Shown: positions 6,492 to 13,596 of the stretch, piece by piece
Numbering within the stretch: the stretch's first letter is position 1
Layout: the number at the start of each line of letters is the position of its first letter
Notes under the pieces: generated by a model
What the model was told of the DNA's origin: nothing
Databases searched by the model: none
The model's input: only the letters and a program-made list of their open reading frames with translations
Position numbers and translations under genes: made by a program
NCBI GenBank assembly: GCA_964533735.1
Contig: CAZHMD010000030.1
Coordinates: forward strand, 1-13,754
DNA length: 13,754 nucleotides
Direction of reading: 5' to 3'
DNA from: UBA6107 sp964533735
GTDB lineage: Bacteria > Chloroflexota > Anaerolineae > Anaerolineales > Anaerolineaceae

Positions 6492-8954
6492 ATGGAATTT
6501 GGTACAGTTCAACAGGTCGATATAGACTCTCAAATGCGCTCTGCCTACCTCGATTACGCCATGAGTGTGATCGTTGCCCGGGCACTCCCGGATGCTCGTG
6601 ACGGCCTCAAGCCTGTTCACCGCCGCATCCTTTTTGCCATGTGGGATATGGGAATCCGCGCAAGTTCTTCCTTCAAAAAATCTGCCCGTATTGTTGGTGA
6701 GGTTTTGGGTAAATACCATCCCCACGGTGACATGGCGGTTTACGATGCCATGGCGCGTATGGCGCAGGATTTCTCGATGCGCTACTTGTTGATTGATGGA
6801 CAGGGCAATTTTGGTTCCATTGATGGTGACCCGCCTGCGGCCATGCGTTACACCGAAGCCCGTTTGCATCACCATGCAGAAGAGCTGTTAGCGGATATTG
6901 ATAAAGACACAGTTGACTTCGCCGGTAATTTTGACGATTCACTAAAAGAACCCACCGTTCTGCCTTCCCGCCTGCCCAACCTGCTGCTGAACGGTTCTTC
7001 CGGCATCGCTGTTGGCATGGCAACCAGCATCCCGCCGCACAACCTGCGCGAGTTGACCGGAGCCATCAACTATCTCATCGACAACTTCGAAGGCATTGAT
7101 GAGATTTCCACAGACGAGATAATGAAATTCGTCCAGGGTCCTGATTTTCCCACCGGCGGCGTGATTGTCGGGCGCGAAAGCATCCTGCAGGCTTACAGCA
7201 CCGGGCGCGGACGCCTGGTGGTACGCGGTATGGCTCATATCGAAGAAATGAAAGGCAATCGCAACCAGATCGTCATCACCGAGATTCCCTACCAGGTGAA
7301 CAAAACCACCCTCATCGAGCGTATCGCAGATCTTGCCCGGGGTGGAAAACTGGATGCCATTTCAGACCTGCGCGATGAGTCCGACCGCCGCGGGATGAGC
7401 ATTGTCCTGGAATTAAAACGTGGTGCGCAAGCCAAGCAGGTGCTCAACCAGTTGTATAAATACACGCCGTTGCAAACCACTTTTTCCGTGCACCTTCTGG
7501 CACTGGTCAATGGTGAACCCCGGTTGCTCTCGCTAAAACGCGCACTGCAGATCTACATTGAACACAGGCGCGAAATAATCACCCGCCGTTCGAAATTCGA
7601 ACTGGATAAAGCCAGGGCAAGGGCGCACATCCTGGATGGGCTGCTCATCGCCTTGAACAACCTGGATGAGGTCATCCGCACCATTCGTGAATCCAAAGAC
7701 GCGGATGTCGCCAAAGAACGCCTCATGTCCCGCTTCAAATTGTCCGAATTGCAGGCACAGGCTATTCTCGATATGCAGCTGCGTCGTTTGGCTGCGCTGG
7801 AACGCCAAAAGATACAGGATGAACACCGCGAGGTCATGGAACGTATTGCTTACCTGGAAGACCTGTTGGCGCATGCCCGCAAGATCCTTGAAGTCATTCG
7901 CGAGGATATCAACGCGCTCAACGCCAAATATGGTGATGAACGCCGCACGCATATCGTCCTGGAAACCCACGAGGAATTGAAAACAGAGGACCTGGTGGCA
8001 GATGAAGCCGTGCTAATCACCTTCACTGAAAAAGGTTACATCAAGCGTGTGGCTGCCAGCCTGTATCGCACTCAGGCGCGCGGCGGCAGGGGAGTCTCCG
8101 GTCAGACCATGCGCGAAGAGGATGAAGTCATCCTGTTGGTGCCCGCGCGAACTTTACACACGGTCTTATTCTTCTCTGACCGCGGCAAGGTGTATTCCGA
8201 AAAGGTTTACCAGATCCCGGATGCCAACCGCACGGACCGCGGCATCCCGGTTGTTAACGTGCTTTCACTTGACGCCGGTGAACGTATCACCGCGGCAGTC
8301 TCGGTGCCAAATTTTGAAAATGGCTCATACTTTACCATGGCTACTGTCAGCGGGCGCGTTAAGCGCGTTGCTTTGAAGGAATTCGCCAGCGTCCGCCCAT
8401 CCGGGCTGATCGCCATGTCGCTTGATGACGACGATGAATTGGGCTGGGTCAGGCTCACCACCGGCAAGGATGATGTAATCCTGGTCACCCGCCAGGGGCA
8501 GGCTCTGCGTTTGCCAGAGACCAAGATCCGCAGTATGGGTCGGCAGGCTGCCGGTGTGAGCGGCATCAAATTGCGTCCAAACGACCTGTTAGCCTCAATG
8601 GAAGTGGTCGAACCCAACGGCAAGCTGCTGGTGGTTACCGAGTTTGGATTTGGAAAACGCACCAAATTGGAAGAGTACCCGCCAAAGGGACGCGCCACAG
8701 GCGGTGTCGCCACGGTTGACCAGAAGCACCTCGGCAAGATCGGCTCAATTGCCGCCGCCCGTGTAGTGCAGGATGAGGACGAAGTGACAATGATCTCTGC
8801 CAGCGGAGTGTTGATCCGCCTCAAGGTAAAAGACCTCTCCATCGGCGGGCGCGCCACGCGCGGATTCCGCATCATGGACTTGGGCAAAGACGATTTTGTT
8901 GCCTCGGTGGCGCGGATTGCAGCAGCGGATTTGATCAAGGTCGATGCCAAATAG
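6492..8954 (+). CDS. gyrA: DNA gyrase subunit A
   Basis: This is the DNA-cleaving subunit of gyrase, which introduces negative supercoils together with GyrB. It is 820 aa. The winged-helix breakage domain comes first, with ALPDARDGLKPVHRR (31-45) and the catalytic tyrosine Tyr120 in AAMRYTEARL. A coiled-coil tower follows. The C-terminal beta-pinwheel starts near residue 500 and carries the GyrA box QARGGRG (528-534, consensus QRRGGKG). The box argues for gyrase rather than topoisomerase IV ParC. The quinolone-determining region reads HPHGDMAVYDAM: Met81 sits where E. coli has Ser83, while Asp85 (E. coli Asp87) is conserved. AAAAGGA precedes the ATG by 7 bases. It stands alone, divergent from pst and convergent with the birA group; gyrB is not nearby. 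Confidence 0.95.
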   Translation: MEFGTVQQVDIDSQMRSAYLDYAMSVIVARALPDARDGLKPVHRRILFAMWDMGIRASSSFKKSARIVGEVLGKYHPHGDMAVYDAMARMAQDFSMRYLLIDGQGNFGSIDGDPPAAMRYTEARLHHHAEELLADIDKDTVDFAGNFDDSLKEPTVLPSRLPNLLLNGSSGIAVGMATSIPPHNLRELTGAINYLIDNFEGIDEISTDEIMKFVQGPDFPTGGVIVGRESILQAYSTGRGRLVVRGMAHIEEMKGNRNQIVITEIPYQVNKTTLIERIADLARGGKLDAISDLRDESDRRGMSIVLELKRGAQAKQVLNQLYKYTPLQTTFSVHLLALVNGEPRLLSLKRALQIYIEHRREIITRRSKFELDKARARAHILDGLLIALNNLDEVIRTIRESKDADVAKERLMSRFKLSELQAQAILDMQLRRLAALERQKIQDEHREVMERIAYLEDLLAHARKILEVIREDINALNAKYGDERRTHIVLETHEELKTEDLVADEAVLITFTEKGYIKRVAASLYRTQARGGRGVSGQTMREEDEVILLVPARTLHTVLFFSDRGKVYSEKVYQIPDANRTDRGIPVVNVLSLDAGERITAAVSVPNFENGSYFTMATVSGRVKRVALKEFASVRPSGLIAMSLDDDDELGWVRLTTGKDDVILVTRQGQALRLPETKIRSMGRQAAGVSGIKLRPNDLLASMEVVEPNGKLLVVTEFGFGKRTKLEEYPPKGRATGGVATVDQKHLGKIGSIAAARVVQDEDEVTMISASGVLIRLKVKDLSIGGRATRGFRIMDLGKDDFVASVARIAAADLIKVDAK

Positions 8955-9001
8955 AGAGCGGCAGTAACAATTTGATCTTGTTTTGGTTGCATGAAAAAAT
9001 A

Positions 9002-9028
9002 AAAACCACCCTAACAACGGGTGGTTTT
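9002..9028. terminator. Bidirectional intrinsic terminator between gyrA and the birA group
   Basis: A 10-bp perfect stem AAAACCACCC (9002-9011) / GGGTGGTTTT (9019-9028) has loop TAACAAC. On the minus strand it is followed by a long T-rich tract (TTTTTATTTTTT), a strong terminator for the small membrane protein gene. On the plus strand only four T's follow directly, so it ends gyrA less strongly. Confidence 0.88.
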
Positions 9029-9047
9029 GTTATTACTAATTATTATT

Positions 9048-9266
9048 CTAGATCGGCAGCGATACTTTCTGGTAGACGATCAGCAGGAATACCCCCAGGA
9101 TTGCAACCATGAAGAAGAGGAATAACGCGATGATAAATCGTTGACCTGCGCTCATCCCCAGGAAGTCCCCCTCGCGGTGACGCCGTTGCGGTCTTTCCGG
9201 TTGTTGATCAAGCGGATCCTCCTCATAGAACGAGGAATCAGCAGAATTTCTCAGGTCATCCAGCAT
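9048..9266 (-). CDS. Small single-pass membrane protein of unknown function
   Basis: This 72-aa protein has a charged, Pro/Arg/Glu-rich N-terminal half (about 1-36) and one strong hydrophobic segment (about 44-66), ending KVSLPI. The basic tract near 25-31 before the helix and the short tail suggest an N-in orientation. A segment reading FLGMSAGQRFIIAL precedes and enters the helix; I recall similar short proteins in Chloroflexota but cannot name a family. The ATG at 9266 is chosen because GGAGGT lies five bases upstream; a GTG at 9269 would be only two bases from it. It starts 24 nt after the birA stop and is followed by a terminator, so it is probably co-transcribed with birA. No function can be assigned. 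Confidence 0.75.
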   Translation of the reverse strand: MLDDLRNSADSSFYEEDPLDQQPERPQRRHREGDFLGMSAGQRFIIALFLFFMVAILGVFLLIVYQKVSLPI

Positions 9267-9290
9267 CACGCACCTCCAGTGGCATTTTCA

Positions 9291-10070
9291 TTAAAGAGGA
9301 CGAACATGAACATCGCCCACTTCGAAGTCTTTTTCTGTCCCATTGTCCAGGATCAATACCAGGTGACCCCGGGTGTCAATTCCTTTTACTCTTCCTATTA
9401 TAGATGTTTTTTGTGAATCTTGTATGCAAACGAGCTCGCCTTTAAATGCCAGGTGGCGCTGCCAGGTATTAAAAAAGACCGCTGTCCCCAATTTCTGGCG
9501 CCAGTCGTAGATGGCGTTCACGATACCTTGCAGGAGTGTGTACCGGTCCACTGGAGGGTTGGTGTGGTTTTCAAGGCAGGTAGCCGGGAAAAGCTGCGAA
9601 GCTGCGGGTGGTAACGATTCGCGCGTCACATTTACACCAATTCCCAACACAATCCCGGAGATTCGATCACCGGACCAGTTGGCTTCCACCAGGATACCGG
9701 CAGTTTTTTGCCTTTCGATCAACACATCGTTCGGCCATTTGATCTTTGCATTCAGCCCCAGTTGAGTGCCGAGCGTGTCACGCAGTGCTAATCCGCACAG
9801 GGAGGCGAATAATGCTAATTGATTTCTCTCTTCCTGGGTTGGCTGCAGGATGAGGCTGAACGCCAGCGCAGAGGCGGGATTGGTCACCCAATGCCGTTCA
9901 AATCTGCCGCGGCCTTTGGTTTGTTCCTCGGCGATTACCAGTGAAAAATCCGTCGCTCCTTCATCGGTCCACTGCAGCGCTTCATCATTGGTGGAGCCGA
10001 TGCTCTCAAAGTATCTGAAGGCTCTGACAGGTGTAGCGGCAAGAATTTCATTGAGCGCGTTAATTTCCAT
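9291..10070 (-). CDS. birA: Biotin--[acetyl-CoA-carboxylase] ligase (class I, no DNA-binding domain)
   Basis: This enzyme activates biotin with ATP and attaches it to the biotin carboxyl carrier domain of carboxylases. It is 259 aa. It opens directly with the catalytic domain: STNDEA (26-31), the ATP/biotin loop GRGRFERHW (53-61), KWPNDV (111-116) and TAGILVE (123-129), followed by GIGVNV and a small SH3-like C-terminal domain. The N-terminal winged helix of E. coli BirA is missing, so it should be a ligase only and not a repressor of biotin genes. The ATG at 10070 has a weak ribosome binding site. The small membrane protein gene follows on the same strand. An hsp20 gene and a hairpin lie upstream. 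Confidence 0.93.
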   Translation of the reverse strand: MEINALNEILAATPVRAFRYFESIGSTNDEALQWTDEGATDFSLVIAEEQTKGRGRFERHWVTNPASALAFSLILQPTQEERNQLALFASLCGLALRDTLGTQLGLNAKIKWPNDVLIERQKTAGILVEANWSGDRISGIVLGIGVNVTRESLPPAASQLFPATCLENHTNPPVDRYTLLQGIVNAIYDWRQKLGTAVFFNTWQRHLAFKGELVCIQDSQKTSIIGRVKGIDTRGHLVLILDNGTEKDFEVGDVHVRPL

Positions 10071-10083
10071 GGCTCTATTTTAA

Positions 10084-10118
10084 ACGAAATGAGCGGGTTC
10101 CCACCGCTCATTTTTCGT
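10084..10118 (-). terminator. Terminator-like hairpin between hsp20 and birA
   Basis: A 10-bp stem AAATGAGCGG (10087-10096) / CCGCTCATTT (10104-10113) encloses a 7-base loop, and three more pairs (ACG/CGT) can form outside a two-base bulge. On the minus strand the stem is followed by TTTCGTTTAAAA, an interrupted T-tract, so termination of hsp20 may be partial. Confidence 0.65.
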
Positions 10119-10151
10119 GCAACCTATTACAACTACCAGTAAAGGTAGGGG

Positions 10152-10565
10152 TTACTCAGCTTTGATCTTGATCGATTTTGGTTTGGCTTCTTCAGCCTTG
10201 GGGATGCGGATGGTCAGCAGACCCTGTTTCATCGCGGCATCGATCTTGTCACTCTTGATGGGTTCGTTGATCTCAATGGCGCGGCTGAACTTGCCGACGG
10301 GCAGTTCGCTGAAGAAGTATTCATCGCCTTCAACGCGTTTGTCAGCGTATTCACCGGAGATGGTGAGGATACCATTGTTGAATTGGATTTCGACGTCTTC
10401 GGCAGTCAGACCGGGCAGCATGGCAGTGAGTACGTATTCGTCAGCCTTGCTGTAAAGGTCCATGGGAAAGGACATCACGCGTTCGCGGTCATACGAATTC
10501 TCGATCAAGTTGCGCAGGAAGCGTTTGCGGGCTTCAATTTGTGGTGTGGATAAGTAGTAAGTCAT
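10152..10565 (-). CDS. Hsp20 / alpha-crystallin family small heat shock protein
   Basis: This is an ATP-independent holdase chaperone that forms oligomers and keeps unfolding proteins soluble in the cytoplasm. It is 137 aa from the chosen start. A short variable N-terminal arm (1-32) precedes the alpha-crystallin domain (about 33-125), which ends with the diagnostic GLLTIRIPK (115-123). The C-terminal tail carries the oligomer-docking I-x-I motif IKI (132-134). The ATG at 10565 is preceded by GGAGG at five bases; a TTG four codons further upstream overlaps that site and is rejected. It is divergent from the 112-aa gene at 10717. No CIRCE inverted repeat (TTAGCACTC-type) is visible upstream, so HrcA control is not supported. 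Confidence 0.94.
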   Translation of the reverse strand: MTYYLSTPQIEARKRFLRNLIENSYDRERVMSFPMDLYSKADEYVLTAMLPGLTAEDVEIQFNNGILTISGEYADKRVEGDEYFFSELPVGKFSRAIEINEPIKSDKIDAAMKQGLLTIRIPKAEEAKPKSIKIKAE

Positions 10566-10716
10566 TTTTTCCTCCAATAAGGTTTTATCTTGAGGGTATT
10601 GTAATTTCCGCCTGTTGGAGATCAGTTAACAATGCATCAGAAATCTATAAGAAGTTAGGGAGTGAAGCTGGCTATCGAAGAGATTCCTGTGGTATCATCC
10701 TGGCACAGAGGACAAA

Positions 10717-11055
10717 ATGGAAGACAAGATAACGATCATTGAAGGTCCCCCGCCCGTGTTTGAATCCGTGGACGATGGCTGGGCGCTGGGGTTGAACGAA
10801 AGCCCGGCGCTGTATACCATGGCGTTAACCCGCCTGCGCACGTTCAACGGCACCGCCTTGGTGGAGCGCTGCCATCATATGTGGCAGCAGAAGGAACCAA
10901 TTTATTTACATTACCGCAATCCCATGGGGTTGGAAGAAAAGGTGCCGATCCTTGCCGCCCGCGCCAGCGAAACTGAGGATGGGCAGGTGCTCTATCTTTG
11001 GATCCGCAGGTCGGCGGATGACGAAGCCATCGAACTTCCCGATAACGATAATTAG
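10717..11055 (+). CDS. Conserved-looking protein of unknown function, 112 aa
   Basis: I recognise this as a type of short protein seen in Chloroflexota but know no function for it. It is acidic at both ends (ELPDNDN tail), has no membrane segment or signal peptide, and mixes predicted strands and helices. Distinctive blocks are TIIEGPPPVFE (6-16), DDGWALGLNESP (19-30), LRTFNGTALVERCHHMW (40-56) and DGQVLYLWIR (88-97). The single Cys52 with two following His residues is not enough to call a metal site. AGAGGA lies 4 bases before the ATG. It stands alone: divergent from hsp20, and a hairpin follows 20 nt after its stop. The clean ribosome binding site, full codon structure and compact fold-like pattern make it a real gene. 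Confidence 0.8.
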   Translation: MEDKITIIEGPPPVFESVDDGWALGLNESPALYTMALTRLRTFNGTALVERCHHMWQQKEPIYLHYRNPMGLEEKVPILAARASETEDGQVLYLWIRRSADDEAIELPDNDN

Positions 11056-11075
11056 AAAAATTTGCCTACTTAAGC

Positions 11076-11114
11076 GATAAACACCTGGGTGAGGGGGGCA
11101 CCCAAGTGTTTATC
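11076..11114 (+). terminator. Terminator-like hairpin after the 112-aa gene
   Basis: The 16-base arms GATAAACACCTGGGTG (11076-11091) and CACCCAAGTGTTTATC (11099-11114) pair with one C/A mismatch around an AGGGGGG loop. The downstream sequence is ATTTATAAG, not a clean T-run, so it may be an RNA end-stabilising hairpin or a weak terminator. The position 20 nt after a stop codon supports a transcript-end role. Confidence 0.6.
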
Positions 11115-11264
11115 ATTTATAAGTATACAGCATTGAAAAAATAAAATCAATAGGATTTAGTTAAGAGTTTATTAAAATTACCGGTACCCAACCCTGATAT
11201 CGTGATTAATATTTGAGTGATCCTTTTTTCCTCTCAATTTACAGAAGGAGGGTTTATTATTCGG

Positions 11265-11284
11265 AAACATGATATTTCATGTTT
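11265..11284. repeat. Perfect 8-bp inverted repeat
   Basis: AAACATGA (11265-11272) and TCATGTTT (11277-11284) flank a TATT loop. It could be a protein-binding dyad or a small hairpin; no neighbouring gene start makes either role clear. Confidence 0.5.
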
Positions 11285-11324
11285 GGAATTCTAAAAATTA
11301 ATGCGTATATATTTTATTTTCCAT

Positions 11325-11349
11325 AAAACTTGCCATTTTGGCAAGTTTT
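11325..11349. repeat. Perfect 10-bp inverted repeat, possible terminator
   Basis: AAAACTTGCC (11325-11334) and GGCAAGTTTT (11340-11349) flank an ATTTT loop. The stem ends in four T's on either strand, then GGGG on the plus strand and ATGG on the minus strand, so it lacks a full T-tract. It may end a sulP read-through transcript on the minus strand about 400 nt beyond the gene, but this is weakly supported. Confidence 0.45.
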
Positions 11350-11514
11350 GGGGTTTAAATTCGCCAAACAGGCTAGTTGTAATTTCAAGGACTTGTGCAA
11401 CAATTTAATAAACAATCCATACAGCCAAATTCAATCAGCACCTTTATAACATCATATAAATATTCGAATTGAATCTTTTTGATACTTAAGAACAATTCGA
11501 TTCCCGAGCAGTTC

Positions 11515-11592
11515 GTGCGAGTGCTGTGCACGAGCGATTTGTGCGAGTACTGTGTACGAGCGATTTGTGCGAGTACTGTGCACGAGCGATTT
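11515..11592. repeat. Three tandem copies of a 26-bp repeat
   Basis: Units lie at 11515-11540, 11541-11566 and 11567-11592, each of the form GTGCGAGTRCTGTGYACGAG plus CGATTT. Each unit splits into two related 13-bp halves (GTGCGAGTACTGT and GTACGAGCGATTT share 8 of 13 positions), and one more 13-mer at 11502-11514 extends the pattern, giving seven 13-bp steps. The centre of a unit is a small dyad (GTGC-TGT-GCAC in unit 1, GTAC-TGT-GTAC in unit 2). Confidence 0.9.
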
Positions 11593-11667
11593 CACGGTTT
11601 AAGTGCCCCCTAAGTACCGCGACCTTAGCCTCTCCGAATGTATTTTGTGAGAGGTAAAACGAGAGGG

Positions 11668-11698
11668 GTGCGAGCACTGTGTACGATCGTTTTCACGG
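11668..11698. repeat. Diverged copy of the 26-bp repeat plus CACGG
   Basis: These 31 bases match 11567-11597 (third tandem unit plus CACGG) at 27 of 31 positions. The copy starts 76 bp beyond the array and ends 46 bp before the sulP stop codon. Confidence 0.8.
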
Positions 11699-11744
11699 TC
11701 GTTTCTTTTTGTTTCTAAGGATCGAGTCCATTCGTCTGGTTGGC

Positions 11745-13406
11745 TCATTCAGTCGTGCAATGACTGCATACCCTTTTCTCAGCCTCCACAATCGCCTGGT
11801 CGCTGCTCCAGAAGAAGTTCTCCTGTCCAATTTCTTCCAGCAGGTCGCCGCGTTCCATATTGCGCTGCACGTTGGCATGCAGACCGGCGATCATCAGCGT
11901 ACCGCCCTGGCTGCGCAGGCGTTCATTCAGTTTCTTAAGCGTCTCCAGCCCGGACGTATCAATTAATGGTACGCCCCGCATGGAGAGGATCAGGGCATGC
12001 GTGTCTTTCAGGTTGATAAATGCCTCATTGAAATTACCCGTTGCCGCAAAGAACAGCGGTCCGGTAACAAATGCCACCTGCACGTGCTCGCAGGCTCCGT
12101 TGGATTGGATACCCCGCGACCTTAATTTTTCGACATCCACATCCTGGACGTCTATGGTCAGGTTGGCGATCTGATTGATAAAAGCCACGGCAGATAGAAT
12201 GGCACCCACCAGGATGGCCTGTGTCAGATCGAGCGTGATCGTCGCGACCATGGTGATCCCGAAGGTAAGCATGGCAGTCTTAAAGCGTTTGTCGAAAATG
12301 TAGCGGATGGATTCCCATTCGTTCATGCGGATGGCTGTCATCATCAACACCCCCGCCAGTGCTGCCAGCGGGATCCTACCCATGATTGGTCCGAGCAGGA
12401 ACATGGACGCCAGTAACACCAGCGCATGGATCAGGCTCACAACGCGCGTCTGCCCGCCAGCTTTGATGCCCACGCTGGTCCTGGCAATTGCCGCCGTGGC
12501 AGGAACGCCGCCAAAGAAGGGAATAAGCATGTTGCCCACACCCTGGGCTACCAGTTCCTGGTTGGCTTGCAGCCGTACATTGGTTGTATTAGCCGCCACT
12601 GACCCGCACAACAAGGATTCAACCGCGCTTAGTGCTGTAATCGTGATCGTCGGCGCGATGAAGACCTGCAGGTTATTCCAGGGAATATCCGCAAAGCGCA
12701 GCCGATCGAGGAGCATCAACTTCTGCGGGATTTCGCCGATCACAGGTATCGTCCATTGCAGCAGCCAGGCAGCCGCGGTCGCCAGGATAATCCCGAGCAG
12801 CGAGGAGGGAAACCGCGCGCTCAATTTTTTTGGCCAGAAGAGCATGGTGAGGATGACAATGCCTCCAATCACCAGGGTTCGCCAGTCAGGAACAAAATCC
12901 CCTTTGGTGAAATTGACGAGTTTTAGCAGTGCAGATTCTGTTGCAGGGGTGGTGACCCCCAGGAGGTTGTCGATTTGACCGATGAAGATGATCAAAGCGA
13001 TACCGCTGGTAAATCCGGTGATCACGGGTGCCGGGATGAAAGCGATGAAGCGTCCGAGTTTTAACAACCCGATGACCAGGAGCAAAATCCCTGAAAACAG
13101 GCCTGCGATCCAGATGCCTTGCAGACCGTATTGCTGGGCGAGCAGGATCAGGACTGCGCTCATTGCACCGGTTGGACCGGAGATCTGGTACGGGGCCCCG
13201 GAGAGTAACCCGATCGCGATTCCTGCCAGTATGGCGGTAACCAAACCGGCAGAAGCCGTTGCCCCGGAGGACACGCCAAACGCCAGCGCCAGGGGCAGCG
13301 CTACCGCTGCGACCGTTAGTCCAGCCATGGCATCCTTCTGCAGGATGTGGAATGAATAATTCTTAAATTCGTCTTTATAAAGTTGTTTCAAGTTTCTTCG
13401 TGGCAT
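11745..13406 (-). CDS. SulP family inorganic anion transporter with C-terminal STAS domain
   Basis: This is an inner-membrane anion carrier of the SulP/SLC26 family, 553 aa, normal length. The N-terminal two-thirds (about 25-420) is hydrophobic with roughly 11-14 membrane segments. It includes AAVALPLALAFGVSSGA near the first helix, the motif QISGPTGAMSAV, and the family signature region FGGVPATAAIARTSVGIKAG. The STAS domain occupies about 436-545 and contains IDTSGLE, with Ser485 at the position phosphorylated in anti-sigma-factor antagonists. The tail ends CSHCTTE. AGGATG lies before the ATG. Substrate is not readable: sulfate permeases and BicA-type Na+/bicarbonate carriers share this architecture, and the ALPLALAFG stretch fits either. 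No neighbouring sulfur-assimilation or carbonic-anhydrase gene helps. It is a lone gene bracketed by related noncoding repeats, with an attenuator-like hairpin in its leader. Confidence 0.93.
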   Translation of the reverse strand: MPRRNLKQLYKDEFKNYSFHILQKDAMAGLTVAAVALPLALAFGVSSGATASAGLVTAILAGIAIGLLSGAPYQISGPTGAMSAVLILLAQQYGLQGIWIAGLFSGILLLVIGLLKLGRFIAFIPAPVITGFTSGIALIIFIGQIDNLLGVTTPATESALLKLVNFTKGDFVPDWRTLVIGGIVILTMLFWPKKLSARFPSSLLGIILATAAAWLLQWTIPVIGEIPQKLMLLDRLRFADIPWNNLQVFIAPTITITALSAVESLLCGSVAANTTNVRLQANQELVAQGVGNMLIPFFGGVPATAAIARTSVGIKAGGQTRVVSLIHALVLLASMFLLGPIMGRIPLAALAGVLMMTAIRMNEWESIRYIFDKRFKTAMLTFGITMVATITLDLTQAILVGAILSAVAFINQIANLTIDVQDVDVEKLRSRGIQSNGACEHVQVAFVTGPLFFAATGNFNEAFINLKDTHALILSMRGVPLIDTSGLETLKKLNERLRSQGGTLMIAGLHANVQRNMERGDLLEEIGQENFFWSSDQAIVEAEKRVCSHCTTE

Positions 13407-13421
13407 AAGGCATCCTAACGC

Positions 13422-13446
13422 AAAAAAATAGGGCTATTTTCAGCCC
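13422..13446 (-). terminator. Intrinsic-terminator shape in the sulP leader, possible attenuator
   Basis: On the minus strand GGGCT (13446-13442) and AGCCC (13435-13431) form a 5-bp GC-rich stem with loop GAAAAT, followed at once by TATTTTTTT. It ends 15 nt before the sulP ATG, leaving no room for a promoter between it and the gene. It is either an attenuator within the sulP leader or the end of a transcript arriving from upstream. The stem is short, so folding strength is modest. Confidence 0.55.
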
Positions 13447-13460
13447 GGGAATGGTGGACC

Positions 13461-13474
13461 TATAAATGTTTATA
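13461..13474. promoter_or_regulatory. Palindrome TATAAATGTTTATA upstream of sulP, possible -10 or operator
   Basis: This is a perfect 6-2-6 palindrome. On the minus strand it offers TATAAA as a -10 box with a weak TAATCA 17 bases upstream as -35. It lies before the leader hairpin, so transcription from it would read through that hairpin. Confidence 0.3.
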
Positions 13475-13571
13475 AAACGGATATTTGGGATTGATTAAAT
13501 ATTTTTGAAACCGAAAAATACCTCTATATGCAAATATTCACCAAAAATCAGTACCCCGCGAATTATGCGCC

Positions 13572-13592
13572 CCCGAGCAGTTCGTGCGAGTG
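13572..13592. repeat. 21-nt string shared with the other side of sulP
   Basis: It is identical, in the same orientation, to 11503-11523, the start of the 26-bp repeat array. Key parts are CCCGAGCAG and TTCGTGCGAGTG. Here it runs directly into the first 72-bp repeat unit. Confidence 0.85.
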
Positions 13593-13596
13593 GGGC

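Larger units (their letters stand above)
11056..11744. other. 689-base gene-free, AT-rich intergenic region with palindromes and repeats
   Basis: No open frame here has a credible start, ribosome binding site or protein-like composition. From about 11115 to 11500 the sequence is strikingly AT-rich compared with the flanking genes. It holds the hairpin at 11076-11114, two perfect palindromic hairpins (11265-11284 and 11325-11349), an orphan ribosome-binding-like AGAAGGAGG (11243-11251) not followed by a start codon at usable distance, a 26-bp tandem repeat (11515-11592), and a diverged copy of it (11668-11693). A short inverted repeat CCTCTC/GAGAGG surrounds a 14-base loop near 11630-11655. 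Confidence 0.7.

Noticed and set aside
8207..8992. 261-codon open frame on the minus strand
   Set aside because: It is antisense to the gyrA C-terminal region, is Ser/Arg/Thr-rich with no recognisable motif, and gyrA is certain.
10566..10716. CIRCE or other heat-shock operator upstream of hsp20
   Set aside because: No TTAGCACTC/GAGTGCTAA inverted repeat is present. A TACAAT lies on the minus strand (10603-10598) but has no acceptable -35 partner.
11486..11677. 63-codon open frame on the minus strand across the 26-bp repeats
   Set aside because: It has no ribosome binding site, is made largely of translated repeat sequence, and looks like chance.
12307..12978. 223-codon open frame on the plus strand
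   Set aside because: It lies entirely antisense to sulP, whose hydrophobic codons produce long complementary frames; it has no domain-like features.
11745..13406. Insertion sequence or transposon carrying sulP
   Set aside because: There is no transposase, and the flanking repeats do not form clear terminal inverted repeats with target duplications, so only a repeat-bracketed gene is claimed.
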